Source of the DNA: Volutella citrinella | Lineage: Eukaryota > Ascomycota > Sordariomycetes > Hypocreales > Nectriaceae | Direction: 5' to 3' | DNA length: 64,000 bases | Assembly (NCBI GenBank): GCA_034401135.1 | Contig: JAWZSP010000003.1 | Span: 3,472,001 to 3,536,000 of the forward strand | In this document: piece after piece, positions 46,504-58,714 of the stretch | How the letters are laid out: every line of letters starts with the position of its first letter | Position numbering within the stretch: the stretch's first letter is position 1 | Program-made: the position numbers and the translations under genes | Notes under the pieces: generated by a model | Database searches by the model: none | What the model saw: only the letters and a program-made list of their open reading frames with translations | What the model was told of the DNA's origin: nothing

Positions 46504-47154
46504 ACGACGCATATCACGACGTTAGCCGCCGGGCCTCGGCCGCCGCATTTGCGGCCCACGTCTCACGCCGACGCTGCCGCCCACCCGAGTCGCGCATCTT
46601 TTGATAAACACGAAGTAATGAACAGAGTTATCCGGGGACGTTTGGGATTTCCATAGCATGTTGTTTTTGCGAGGCGTTTCTGCCGCCGTTGTATTCTACT
46701 TGGCGTACGGGGCACCTTTTGGGGGGTGCAATCACCCCATTTAGTTGGGATTTGAGCTTAATTCAATTCATGACACCATTATCAATTCATTTCGGCCGGC
46801 TTCTATCGCAAAGGGCGGCGCTCCAGGCCCATTTCTGGCAACGAGGCCCTCACATTGCCTGTGGCCGGCTTATCTCCGATCCTCTGTGGCCCCGTATCGG
46901 AGTCATGATCTCGTGAGCGATGACGGCATCTTCCAACCACCTCGGAATTCCCAATTTGTCGCCCGACCGCAAAGCGCTTTGATTAAAAAAAAGCGGTGAG
47001 TTTATTACTATTAGTGGTAGGGTATCATCAAGGTGAATAATTATGCAAGCGCATCTTGACAGCCATTTACACATCTCTTGTTCTCTCGGCGTCGCCGCCC
47101 TCGGAGCGCCCACCCGCCGCGTCCTCATCCTCATCGTTTCTAATCATGGGGGCG
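46504..47154. other. Convergent 3' region
   Basis: The 651 bp between the stop codons of the AN1 protein (+) and endonuclease III (-). No gene or structured repeat is visible. Confidence 0.5.
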
Positions 47155-48378
47155 CTAGCTCGTGGGGGCGCCCTTTTCGCTCGCAGCGTCTTCATCCACC
47201 GCCTCGGCCTTTATCACTACGTCTAGTGCAGTCTCCGTCTTGACCACATCATTCTCTAGCTTGGCTTCTTCCTTGACCCTCCGGCCCTCAAAGACTTTTT
47301 TCCGGTCAGCGGCCTTGCAGAGGCCATCTAGCCCCAAATCGCACTGACCGCACTTGCGGCCGACCGGCAGACATATCGACTGCCCAAGCCCGACGAGCAG
47401 GCTGTTGATCTCATGCCACCTGTCCTGGGGCAGCCATGACTGGAGCGACATCCGGGTCTCCTCTGGGTTCTTGGTCTTATTCCACCCCCAGAGGTTGGTG
47501 ATGCGATGCACATGGACGTCAACGCCGATGCCCTCCGTCCGGCCCCATGCGACCGACATGCAGAGATACGCCATTTTGGGGCCGACGCCTGGCAGCGACG
47601 TGAGGCCCTCGATCGTGTCCGGGATATCGCCGGCCCACTGGTCGCGGAGGATCTCGGCCGTCTGCTTGATATATTTCGTCTTGTTGTTGTGAAACCCAAC
47701 GGCCCAGATGAACTCGTTGAGCAGCTTTGGCTCCACGGCCAGCACGTTGTCGAGGTTCAACCCCACGGGTGCCCCCGGGGTGTGTGCTGGTAGCTCGGTC
47801 TGTAGCCTCTTCATAACGACCGCATTGACCGTATCCTTTGTCTGGCTTGACAGCATTAGGGCGATGAGCGTGTGGAATCGTTGCTCCTTTGGCGATGCCT
47901 GACGATCGGCTAGCCTCTCGCATCCCATTGTGTCGACCGCCGCACCGTATGCAGGCCCTCCCGGGGCCCTCATCTTTCGCACCACGTTATACATGGCCTC
48001 CCAGTCGGACGGTGGCTCGACCATCGTCTCACCGGTGGACGGGTCAGTGGCCTTCCGGGCGGGCTTGCGGACGCGTCGAGGGGCCTTTTTGGAAGGGGGC
48101 GATGGAACGGCGTCAAGCGACTCCTCGATCACCTCCGACTTGATTCCGGCGAGCAAAGGGGCTGCCTCTGGCTTTATTTTATCGATTCGTCTTCGCTTCG
48201 GCGCAGGGGGGCTGGCTGCATCCTCGATATCCCGGAGGGCCGGTTTGTTGTCTCCCGTGTTTGTCGCGTAGCTGAATCGGGCCAGCGAGGACCGAGTAAT
48301 GCGTGTCGGTGGCGATACGGGCTCAGAGACACGGTCAAATAGCTTTGCCGCATCTCTTGATATCCTGGAAGTTCGCAT
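47155..48378 (-). CDS. NTH1: Endonuclease III homologue (DNA glycosylase/AP lyase)
   Basis: One exon gives 407 aa from the Met at 48378. The frame stays open to a Met at 48591, but those 71 extra residues look unlike the family, so the shorter start is preferred. The N-terminal about 120 residues are basic and disordered and could hold mitochondrial and nuclear signals. The catalytic core holds the helix-hairpin-helix LPGVGPKMA at 262-270, with Lys268 as the expected Schiff-base lysine, and VDVHVHR at 286-292, with Asp287 as the catalytic Asp. The 4Fe-4S loop has Cys336, Cys343, Cys346 and Cys354. The enzyme removes oxidised pyrimidines and nicks abasic sites in base excision repair. A further about 50-residue acidic/basic tail follows the cluster and is unusual in length. 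Confidence 0.92.
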   Translation of the reverse strand: MRTSRISRDAAKLFDRVSEPVSPPTRITRSSLARFSYATNTGDNKPALRDIEDAASPPAPKRRRIDKIKPEAAPLLAGIKSEVIEESLDAVPSPPSKKAPRRVRKPARKATDPSTGETMVEPPSDWEAMYNVVRKMRAPGGPAYGAAVDTMGCERLADRQASPKEQRFHTLIALMLSSQTKDTVNAVVMKRLQTELPAHTPGAPVGLNLDNVLAVEPKLLNEFIWAVGFHNNKTKYIKQTAEILRDQWAGDIPDTIEGLTSLPGVGPKMAYLCMSVAWGRTEGIGVDVHVHRITNLWGWNKTKNPEETRMSLQSWLPQDRWHEINSLLVGLGQSICLPVGRKCGQCDLGLDGLCKAADRKKVFEGRRVKEEAKLENDVVKTETALDVVIKAEAVDEDAASEKGAPTS

Positions 48379-49094
48379 GCTGGCAGATACGCCGGCTTTG
48401 ATGGACGCTGAAGCTGGATGCAAGACGGGACTGGGCCGCGTCGACTTTTTGCCCTGGCATGACCAACCCGTGGTAACCGTGGTGGAAGGGCCCCCCACGC
48501 TGCATCTGCCGGCAGTGGGGGCATACCCCAGACTCAACCAGCCAGTCATTGCGCAGCAATACCAAGGCTCTAGGCCCGCGCAATTTGCCATCCGTTGAAA
48601 CTTGCCACGACAACAAATTCATCTCATGGAACACATATTTCTCCGAATTTACCGTGTCACATCATAGAATTCGCGTGCAATATTGATGACTATGATGACG
48701 ATGGTGGTAGTGGTGGTGGTAATTTTCGACTTCATCTGATTCTCCTCACCCTCACTCATTATAAGTTATCCACTTTGCCAAATGCTCCACACATGTCAGG
48801 TTCATAGTGCAGTCCAAAGAAAACGCAGTGCAGCTTGTATCATACGTGCTATATTCCCATTGCCCATTACTGAGCGAGGCTGGGTGCGTTATTTTGTCCT
48901 AATGATATGGGTCGGGCCATCAAGGTGCCGGCCTGGCTACTACATATAGCAGCCAAGCATCCCCTCGTCGTTGTACACAGCAGTAATCCCTATTTGCGGA
49001 AATATTGTTCATGCGTTCCCAAGTTCTTCATTAATTCGTTCCTACTGCTTGTTTGATCTTATATTTTACTTTTTTCAGTCACCTGACCATATAG
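48379..49094. other. Intergenic region between two minus-strand genes
   Basis: Contains the 5' flank of endonuclease III, including an in-frame open stretch to 48591, and the 3' flank of the formaldehyde dehydrogenase gene, which is AT-rich near 49010-49080. No other gene is supported. Confidence 0.5.
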
Positions 49095-50543
<1,449 letters not shown>

Positions 50544-51800
50544 TGCGACGAGTATGACGACTTTCTGAGAACTGGGTATGTAGAATCAGAAATTGGCTGG
50601 CTTCGGGAAAGGAGATGGAAGCCCTTTTCACCAGGAAGCAGTGTTTATGTAGGTCCTACGTAAGAAGCGAAGACAAGATTCCGATTCCCGAGCACCTCCG
50701 TCCGTCGGCACTACCCCGCAACGGCAAGGTGGGCAACTTACACCCAATCTGTAGCTGTGAGCCGCGCCACGACCAAGGAGATAACTGGTAGTCATAGAAA
50801 TTGAGACTGGCCTAAGCCAATCATGCCCCCGAGCCTCGCTACTGTGTGGGAAATGGCCCACTTGTAGCTGCTGGCGTGCCAATGGTTGCTGCAGGTTGGG
50901 GTGGACATCATTCGCACGCGCTCGGCATTATTATCACCGGCCCCTCAGCAGGGACGCCTATCTTACAGCGCTCTCCGAGCGGGCAAGGTCGCCGCGGCTG
51001 CTCCGGTTGGCGACGCCGGCAACGGGAGTGATCCGGCAGTTCTGGACTGCGACCGGGTGCCAATTAGCACGCACGCCGTGTGAGTCACATCATCAGCATT
51101 TCGGTTCCCGCATCGTTGCCGGCCTTTGGGGGGCTCCCACGACAGCTGCCACCACTGTAAATTGAGGTTGGAGTAGGCGGATTTCCGGACAAGGTGGTGA
51201 TGGAATTCTTGCTAGAGACTACTGGCGGACCCCGATTTTGCCCAAGGATTCTCTGTCGTCGCAATTAGGCAGAGAAGAGGAGCTTTGGAATCATGCGGCA
51301 GAAGTAAATTCAGGACCGCTTCTTCCCGGCACGGCGCTTACACTAGCTATGACCTGCCAGGATAATGAACAGGAAGGTGGGGACGGAGTGCGTCCGCAGT
51401 ATCACTGGGCTGCTTGGCACGACGATGCTTCGAAGGCTATCGAATATGGAGGTTCAACTCCGATCACGTGACGCGGAACCAGATCCCGGCTAGCCAAAGG
51501 TGAGCGGTGAGCGGTGAGCGATGAGCGAACCTCGGTGAAGATCGGCTAAACCACGGGGCTTCCGCCACCGTTCGCGATAGCTCTCCAAAAATATTCCCAG
51601 ACGCGACTGCAGAGGAGAGCTCCCATCAACAGCAATAGCTCCACACTCGATTATCGCGCAGTGTCGCTGACCGCGCAATCTACATGCCACAGTGGGGTGA
51701 TTGGCCTCTGGATGCGTGACCGGCACTTTGCCATCGCCGTGCTCAGTTGCTCTGATACAGAGAATCAAACGACAAAGAAGAGCTCTTGCATCCGTCCACC
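50544..51800. promoter_or_regulatory. Divergent intergenic region, 1.26 kb
   Basis: Holds the promoters of formaldehyde dehydrogenase (-) and the Nup85-like gene (+). A 7-bp tandem repeat lies at 51500-51527. No other gene was found. Confidence 0.45.
51500..51527. repeat. 7-bp tandem repeat, four copies
   Basis: Three perfect copies of GTGAGCG and one with a single change (ATGAGCG), about 275-300 bases upstream of the Nup85-like start codon. Confidence 0.85.
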
Positions 51801-54800
51801 ATGGCGCACAGGTTCATCGTCGACTCCAGCCCGCCGGGCAGCCCATCCTTTGCGACCCCCGACAGGAACCAGCGCGGATCTGCCTTTTCGTTTGGCGATG
51901 CTCCGTCAACAACGCCAGCGGGCCCTCCCCCTTCGTCGCAAGCCTCGTTCACCCCGGCTGGCGCGCCGACTGCCTCATACATGGGAAGCTCAATGATGCG
52001 CGACATGACTGACAGCAAGCCCTTCAGCTTCACGAACCAGTCTAGTGGGCCATCCTCCAAAAATCTATTTGGCCGGCCAAGCGCATCGAATAATCCTCTT
52101 GGTCGTTCAATCAGGGGTCGTGCCCCTCAGCCCTCGGGACTGAGTCGACAGTTTAGTGCCGCTGATGAGGACGAAGAAGAAGAGGATGAGGATGCAGAGG
52201 GCGAAGACATTCTTCCACCACCGCGGGGCAGTCTTTTCCGCATGTCTGCTATGGGCGGCGGCGAGGAAGAGGATGAAGACGACGAGGTCGATGCCGAAAT
52301 AGAACGATACCTTGACGAAGACATGGAGGGAGATGAAGAGGAAGAAGAGGAAGAGGAGAGCGAGGAGGGGGAAGAAGATGAGGATGACGGTGCTTCAGAG
52401 GAGGGTGATATGTTTTTGAACATGCGCCACGACGACCGACAATACGGACAGCCCATCATTGGCGACGAATCCGACCTGATGATGCTCAACACACCGGCCG
52501 CAACCCATCGGATCCGAAGGGAGGCAGAAGATATCTTCAAGAGATCCTCTGTGCATCTCGGAATGACAGGACGCAAACGTGGCTTCCAGTTCGGAGGCAT
52601 TGCCAAAGATTTATACAGCCAGCATGAACCAGCCCGCATTTCCGAGTCGGCTGATGTCATTCTCAAGACTGAAAGCCTTGTATGTCGATTATACGAAGAG
52701 GGCGTTGGAACGGAGGATGATGTGGAGAAGATGGACAACTCACTCGCCAATATCACCTTCCGCCTTGTCCAGCTGTGGAACGACTACGTGGGCGACTTGC
52801 CTCGGCCAGAGGGTGAAGACTTCGCGACAATAGGACCCGGACCCGACGCAGAGCCCTTTGAGAAAGCAGCCTATGTCGCCCAACTCATATTACGCATGCA
52901 CCATACCCGGTTTGACAGCAACACGGATGACGAAAAAGCGCCCCCCCTGCCCGAGATCCTCTTCGACTGGATGCAAACGAGCCACAACCTCTACCCCGAT
53001 CAGGTCCGGGAGATCAGCCGTTACAAACCCAGCCCTGCCTGCCATAGCCTCTATTGGCAGACCGTCAGATGCTCTTTGTTGCGCGGTGACGTCGCTGGCG
53101 CGTCCCAACTGTTAAAGGACGCTGGCTGGGAGCATGTGCGCCGTGGACCCCGTGGAGATAAGGCCTACACAGGCTTGGCCCTGACAAATGTGCGACGATA
53201 CGCTGCCGCTACCTGCGAAATCCTAGACCAGTGCCCTGCTGCGAGGTCAGAGTGGGATATCTGGAACAGCAACTGGACTCTGTTTCGTGTTCAAGCTCGT
53301 GGCGCTCTGGACAGACTGGCGTTGTTCGCTGAAGGAAAGGACCAGGGCATGCAAGACTCAATGGATGATGAATTTGGCTCACAGGAAGAGTCGATGTCGA
53401 CAATGGCGCGAAAAGCGTCCAGTCAGATTCCTTGGGACATTTACGAAAATCTGCAAACCGTCTACGGGATTGTGCTGGGTAGCCATGAAGCCATCATGGA
53501 GGTAGCCCAGGACTGGTGCGAAGCAACCATTGGGCTGTTCGGTTGGTGGGATGATGGCAACCAACGACACAAGGCCTTGAAGCTGTCGCATACCCAGAGC
53601 CTTTGGGCCTCGCAATCCCGGTCAGCCGCATCAAATGATTACTTTGAGCGGCTGGCCACGGCCTTCCACTTGGTCATTGAGTCGGATATGAACCCGAATG
53701 CAATGAATCCTGTGGAAGTAGCCATCGCGTCTGCTTTCGAGGGCAACGTCAATGCCGTGCTCGGCTTCCTCAGGGCGTGGTCTTTGCCCGTGTCCTGCAC
53801 CGTGGCGGAGGTGGCATCTCTGGGCCACTGGCTTCCCGAGCCTGAAGTAAGCAACCCGCTTCCACTTGATAGTCTTGATATGGACGATCTTGCGCTCCTG
53901 GGAGTGGTCCAGCCAGGACCAGACGAGCTGCAGGGCATCAAGGACACCACCCTTGTGCTCTACGCGCGAGAGCTGGCTGGTATTGATCAACTATCGCCAC
54001 AACGCGATGGATGGGAAATGGCGATCCAGGTGTTGGGTCGGATGGACTCGCCCGAAAAGTCGGAGGAGACCGTGGGGGAGTTGCTTCGGGATCTGCTAGC
54101 CACTCTCGAGGAGAACTCGAGCCACACCGTCGACAAGATCTGGACGATTCTAAATGATCTCGGTATGATCAACTTTGCAGAGGAAACTGCAGAAGTAAGT
54201 CGATTACACAACTGCGTGAAGGAGCAAGCTGCTAATGCCAATTGTAGACTTTTGCAGAAATACTGTCAAAGAAGTCCCATCGGTATGGGGAGGCGCTGTG
54301 GTACTACGCCCTATCGCATCGTCCAGACAAGGTCCGAGAAGTGCTCAACCTCCTCATTTCATATTCCCTGGTTCAGTCTACCGTCTACCCGGCCGAGAAG
54401 GACCTAGATCCGGGTCTGAAGGACTTGTTGCGCAGGCGTACCGAGACGCTGGAGGCACGAGCCAAGCAGGACTTGGAAGCCGCGCAGCTACTCGGGCGGA
54501 TGCTGAGCGGCTATGCAACGCTTCGCAAGTTTTACGAGATTCGGGACGCCGAGATGCTGGAGGACTCGAGCAGCGCAAGGGCCGTGGCATTGAAAAAGCA
54601 TGCGGCCAACGCCCTAGTCGCCGTTATCTCGAGCTCCGACGACAACATCCGTGGCGGCCTGTACGACGATACCCGCGACGCGGTAGTGAGCGAAGACTTC
54701 TTGCTCGCTCTGCTGGGCGAGGCCACAGTCTTTATTAACCAACCCCGCACGGTCATCACGCTGGAGCAGATTGACGCGTTACTCAAGGCCATCGAGGACA

Positions 54801-55144
54801 TTGAGACTGTTGGCGACAGGGTATTCCAGGCGTGTGACGACTTCTTCCAGCTTGTTCTGGCCTCGGGCCAAGGGCTCAAGGGCTCCTCGCCGGCGGACCT
54901 GATGCAGAAGTCGACGGCTTCGCTGAGCGGCAGCAGCTATGTGATGACGGGCAGCTCGATGCTAGTGAACCACCTGCACAAGTCAGTAACGGCAGGGGGC
55001 AAGGTCGAGCGTGGCTGGGACTGGCGCAAGGGCTGGCTTGCCTCAACCAAGGGCAGCGACGTGCTCGGCAAGTTGCGACAGGGCCTGGCCAAGGATCTAG
55101 CGGCTCTGTGGCTGGAGGATGCCGATGGAGTTGCGGTGTACTAG
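51801..55144 (+). CDS. Nuclear pore complex subunit, Nup85-like
   Basis: Exons 51801-54194 and 54248-55144, joined across a 53-bp intron, encode 1,096 aa. The start at 51801 sits in a strong CCACCATGG context and is preferred to the Met five codons upstream. Residues about 1-220 are disordered and include SPSF, AFSF and PFSF repeats and two long Asp/Glu runs (about 115-200). The rest is helical, with segments such as LGHWLPEP and SKKSHRYGEALWYYALSHR that fit the alpha-solenoid of the Nup85/Nup75 family. That protein belongs to the Y-shaped (Nup84/Nup107) scaffold at the nuclear pore. Identification rests on overall layout and a few conserved segments, so another helical scaffold nucleoporin is the main alternative. 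Confidence 0.75.
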
Positions 55145-55683
55145 AGCTAGAGGACAAAGGATCGCGTGCGTGTATGAAGACGAGCCCTCGCCAGTGAAGC
55201 GAGGTTGGTACAAATCAAGGATAGGAATCGCAAAGGAACCAGCCAGGTCGAGGTGGTGATTGCGGCATAGACGAGACAATCTGGGGATCAATGTATTAGC
55301 GACCTCTGTAAGCAATAATAAACTCTTGCTACGATGGACGCAGAACTACCTGCTGGCAGTCACGAGTACGAATGAGTGAGAGTGAGCACAAGCTGCGGCT
55401 TGAAGCTGACTACTATTGATCCCCAGCATCATAATAAGCTGGGTGCCCTTGATCATTATTGTTCAGGCCGAGGACCGGCGTGATGCGGACGGGTGGGTAC
55501 CCCACAACCCCAGATTTGGCTGCAGCTCCCAATCCAAACCCGCCAATTTACAATGCCAAAAACTTTCCCACCGACCTCGCCCCCACTGAAATCCACAACG
55601 CAACCTCCAACACCCGCACCTGGCTATCATCGCGAGTCCATTGCGAGCCCACACACAGCCATTGTGACAGCCAGCAACCCACA
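55145..55683 (+). promoter_or_regulatory. Upstream region of aconitase with two CCAAT boxes
   Basis: CCAAT pentamers on the + strand lie at 55529-55533 and 55543-55547, about 140-155 bases before the start codon. CCAAT-binding complex sites are known to matter for aconitase genes in other ascomycetes, where iron control involves HapX. Function here is inferred from position only. Confidence 0.35.
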
Positions 55684-58283
55684 ATGGTCTCAATGGAGCT
55701 GGCCAGTCGCTCAGGCGGCGCCATGACGGTAAGGCATCTCCAGCAGCCCGCCTCTCCTTGCCTGTCGCGGCAGCTACATCCCATCGTTTCTCTCCGTCCG
55801 TGTGCGTGTGACTAACTCAGGCCTCTTCTCCCCCGTCTGCAGCAACTCTTGCGACGCGCCGGCCCCAAGGCCATCCGCCCGGCCGCCGCCCTCGCCTCAT
55901 CGCGAGGCCGCAACTACTCTACCGCCACGCCCCTGCCGCCGACGTACGAGAAGCTCTACGCCAAGTACACCGACGTGCGCCGCGTCCTGGGCAAGCAGCG
56001 CCTGACGCTCGCCGAGAAGATCCTCTACAGCCACCTCGACAACGTCGAGGAGTCGCTCCTCACAAACACGGACAATGGCCGCAACATCCGTGGCCAGGCC
56101 AACCTGCGCCTCAAGCCCGACCGCGTCAACATGCAGGACGCCTCGGCCCAGATGGCCCTGCTCCAGTTCATGTCCTGCAACCTGGAGCGACCCGCCATCC
56201 CCGCCAGCATCCACTGCGACCACTTGATTGTCGGCTCCAAGGGTGCCCAGGACGACCTCAGCGCCGGCATCCAGACCAACAAGGAGGTCTTTGACTTCCT
56301 CGAGTCTGCCGCCCGCAAGTACGGCATGGACTTCTGGCCCCCTGGTGCCGGCATCATCCACCAGACCGTCCTGGAGAACTACGCCCTGCCTGGTCTCATG
56401 ATGCTGGGAACCGACTCCCACAGCCCCAACGCTGGCGGCCTCTGCACCATCACCATCGGTGTGGGCGGTGCCGACGCCGTCGAGGCCCTGGTCGGAGCTC
56501 CCTGGGAGCTCAAGGCCCCCAAGATCCTGGGTGTCGAGCTGGTGGGCAAGCTCAACAACTGGGTGTCTCCCAAGGACGTCATCCTGCGTCTGGCTGGCGA
56601 GCTGACCGTTCGTGGCGGCACTGGCTCCATCATTGAGTATTTCGGCCCCGGCGTTGACACTCTGAGCGCCACTGGCATGGCCACATGCTGCAACATGGGC
56701 GGTAAGTCGTCGTGTGCTCCAACTGAGATGCGTGCACTGATACTGATCTTGCTATAGCCGAGGTTGGTGCCACCACATCCATTTTCCCCTACAACGAAGC
56801 CAGTGCTCGCTACCTCGACTCGACCCGGCGATCGCATGCCAAGGATAACATTGCCGCCCTCGAGTCCTTCGCCAGCAACAGCTCCGACCCTGATGCGCAG
56901 TGGCGTTTCAAGGCCGACGAGGGCGCCGAGTATGACCAGGTCATCACCATCGACCTGGCCACCCTGGAGCCTCATATCAACGGCCCCTTCACCCCCGACC
57001 TGGCTACCCCCCTCTCCAAGTTCAAGGACGTGGTCAAGGACCAGAAGTGGCCCGAGAAGCTGTCCGCCGGCCTCATCGGCAGCTGCACCAACTCCTCGTA
57101 CGAGGACATGACCCGCGTCGAGAGCCTCCTCAAGGATGCTGCCGCCGCCGGACTCAAGCCGGCTGCCGACTTCTACATCACGCCCGGCAGCGAGCAGATC
57201 CGCGCCACTCTGGAGCGCGATGGCACCCTCGAGACCTTTGAGGACGCCGGCGGTATCGTCCTGTCCAACGCCTGCGGCCCCTGCATCGGTCAGTGGAAGC
57301 GCCAGGACGGCGTCGAGAAGGGCACCAGCAACGCCATCCTCACCTCGTACAACCGCAACTTCCGTGGCCGCAACGACGGCAACCCGGACACGATGAACTT
57401 CCTGGCCTCGCCCGAGATCGTCACGGCCATGGCCTTTGCCGGCTCCACCACCTTCAACCCCGTCACCGACTCCATCAAGACGCCCGACGGCAAGGACTTC
57501 AAATTCGCCCCCCCTCACGGTCTTGAGGGACCCCCGACGCCCTTCGAGGCGGGCAACGCCGAGCTCGGTGTTCTATCGCAGGAGCCCAACCCCAACGCCA
57601 AGATCGCCATCTCGCCCACCTCTGAGCGCCTCGCCCTCCTCGAACCGTTCGATGCCTTCCCCGAGTCGGACCTCTCGGGCCTCCGCGTCCTCGTCAAGGT
57701 CACCGGCAAGTGCACGACCGACACCATCTCGGCCGCCGGCCCCTGGCTCAAGTATAAGGGCCACCTGCCCAACATCAGCACCAACACGCTCAACACGGCC
57801 ATCAACCAGGAGACCGGTGAGGTCAACGTCGCCTACGACCTCGACGGCTCCCGCCACACCATCCCCGACCTCGGTGCCCTCTGGCGCGAGCGCGGCCAGC
57901 CCTGGCTCGTCGTCGCCGAGCACAACTACGGCGAGGGCTCCGCCCGCGAGCACGCCGCTCTCCAGCCGCGCTACCTCGGCGCCCGCATCGTCCTGACCAA
58001 GTCTTTTGCCCGTATCCACGAGACCAACCTGAAGAAGCAGGGTGTCGTGCCCCTGACGTTTGAGAACGAGGCCGACTACGACAAGATCAACGCCGGCGAC
58101 GAGGTCGCCACTGTCGGCCTCTACGAGATGCTGCAGAATGGCGGCAAGGGCGACGTCCAGCTGCGCGTCACCAAGGCCTCGGGCGAGGAGTTTCTCATTC
58201 CCACCAAGCACGCCGTCACCAAGGACCAGGCCGGCTTCATCCTCGCCGGCAGCGCCCTGAATCTGCTGTCCAAGGGCGTCTAA
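55684..58283 (+). CDS. Aconitate hydratase, mitochondrial
   Basis: Exons 55684-55728, 55843-56701 and 56758-58283 encode 809 aa, with introns of 114 and 56 bp. The enzyme interconverts citrate and isocitrate in the TCA cycle. The N-terminus is Arg/Ala/Ser-rich, with LLRRAGPKAIRPAAALASSR before RNYST, a typical presequence. Cluster-binding cysteines lie in SCTNSSYED and NACGPCIGQW, and the C-terminal swivel domain has HNYGEGSAREHAALQPR. Substrate segments GTDSHSPNAGG and GAGIIHQTVLENY are also intact. The start is uncertain: in-frame Mets at 55684, 55693 and 55723 all precede the first intron, and the shortest (55723) gives the cleanest presequence. Splicing is strongly supported because frames match the conserved protein on both sides. 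Confidence 0.95.
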
Positions 58284-58714
58284 AGCAATACTCATGTGCA
58301 TGTTATTTCTTTCATTTTCATTTGGATTGTGGATTTTGCGAGTTCCTGTAGGAAAATGAGCAGATGGCGGCGTCTGGGCGGGAAAATGTCCTATCGATAG
58401 ATTGTACACATGGCAATCATGCCGAGGAGAAAGAAACAAAAAATACATGAATACTACTACTGCAGTATGTGTTTGGCAAAGGTCCCTGTGAATGCATGCG
58501 CCTCTATGAACCCAGACTACTAGCTCCTGGCTTTTGTGTGAAAACACGCTCTATGTCTCTTCCCCGAACGTGCCATCATCTGTTCGCCCCCATTTCTCCT
58601 GGTCCCGCCAAACAAAAACGCTGCAAATGCCCCCGTGCGAAAATGCATCATGCCCTTCCTTCCTTACTTCTTCCCTTGTCTGTGGACCAGACTCCCTGCC
58701 ACTGGGCTCGCCCT
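58284..58714. other. Convergent 3' region
   Basis: Shared 3' flank of aconitase (+) and the repeat-rich protein (-). No gene or repeat structure was seen. Confidence 0.5.

Noticed and set aside
56379..58547. Minus-strand frames of 379 and 324 codons
   Set aside because: Antisense shadows of aconitase caused by strong third-position GC bias.
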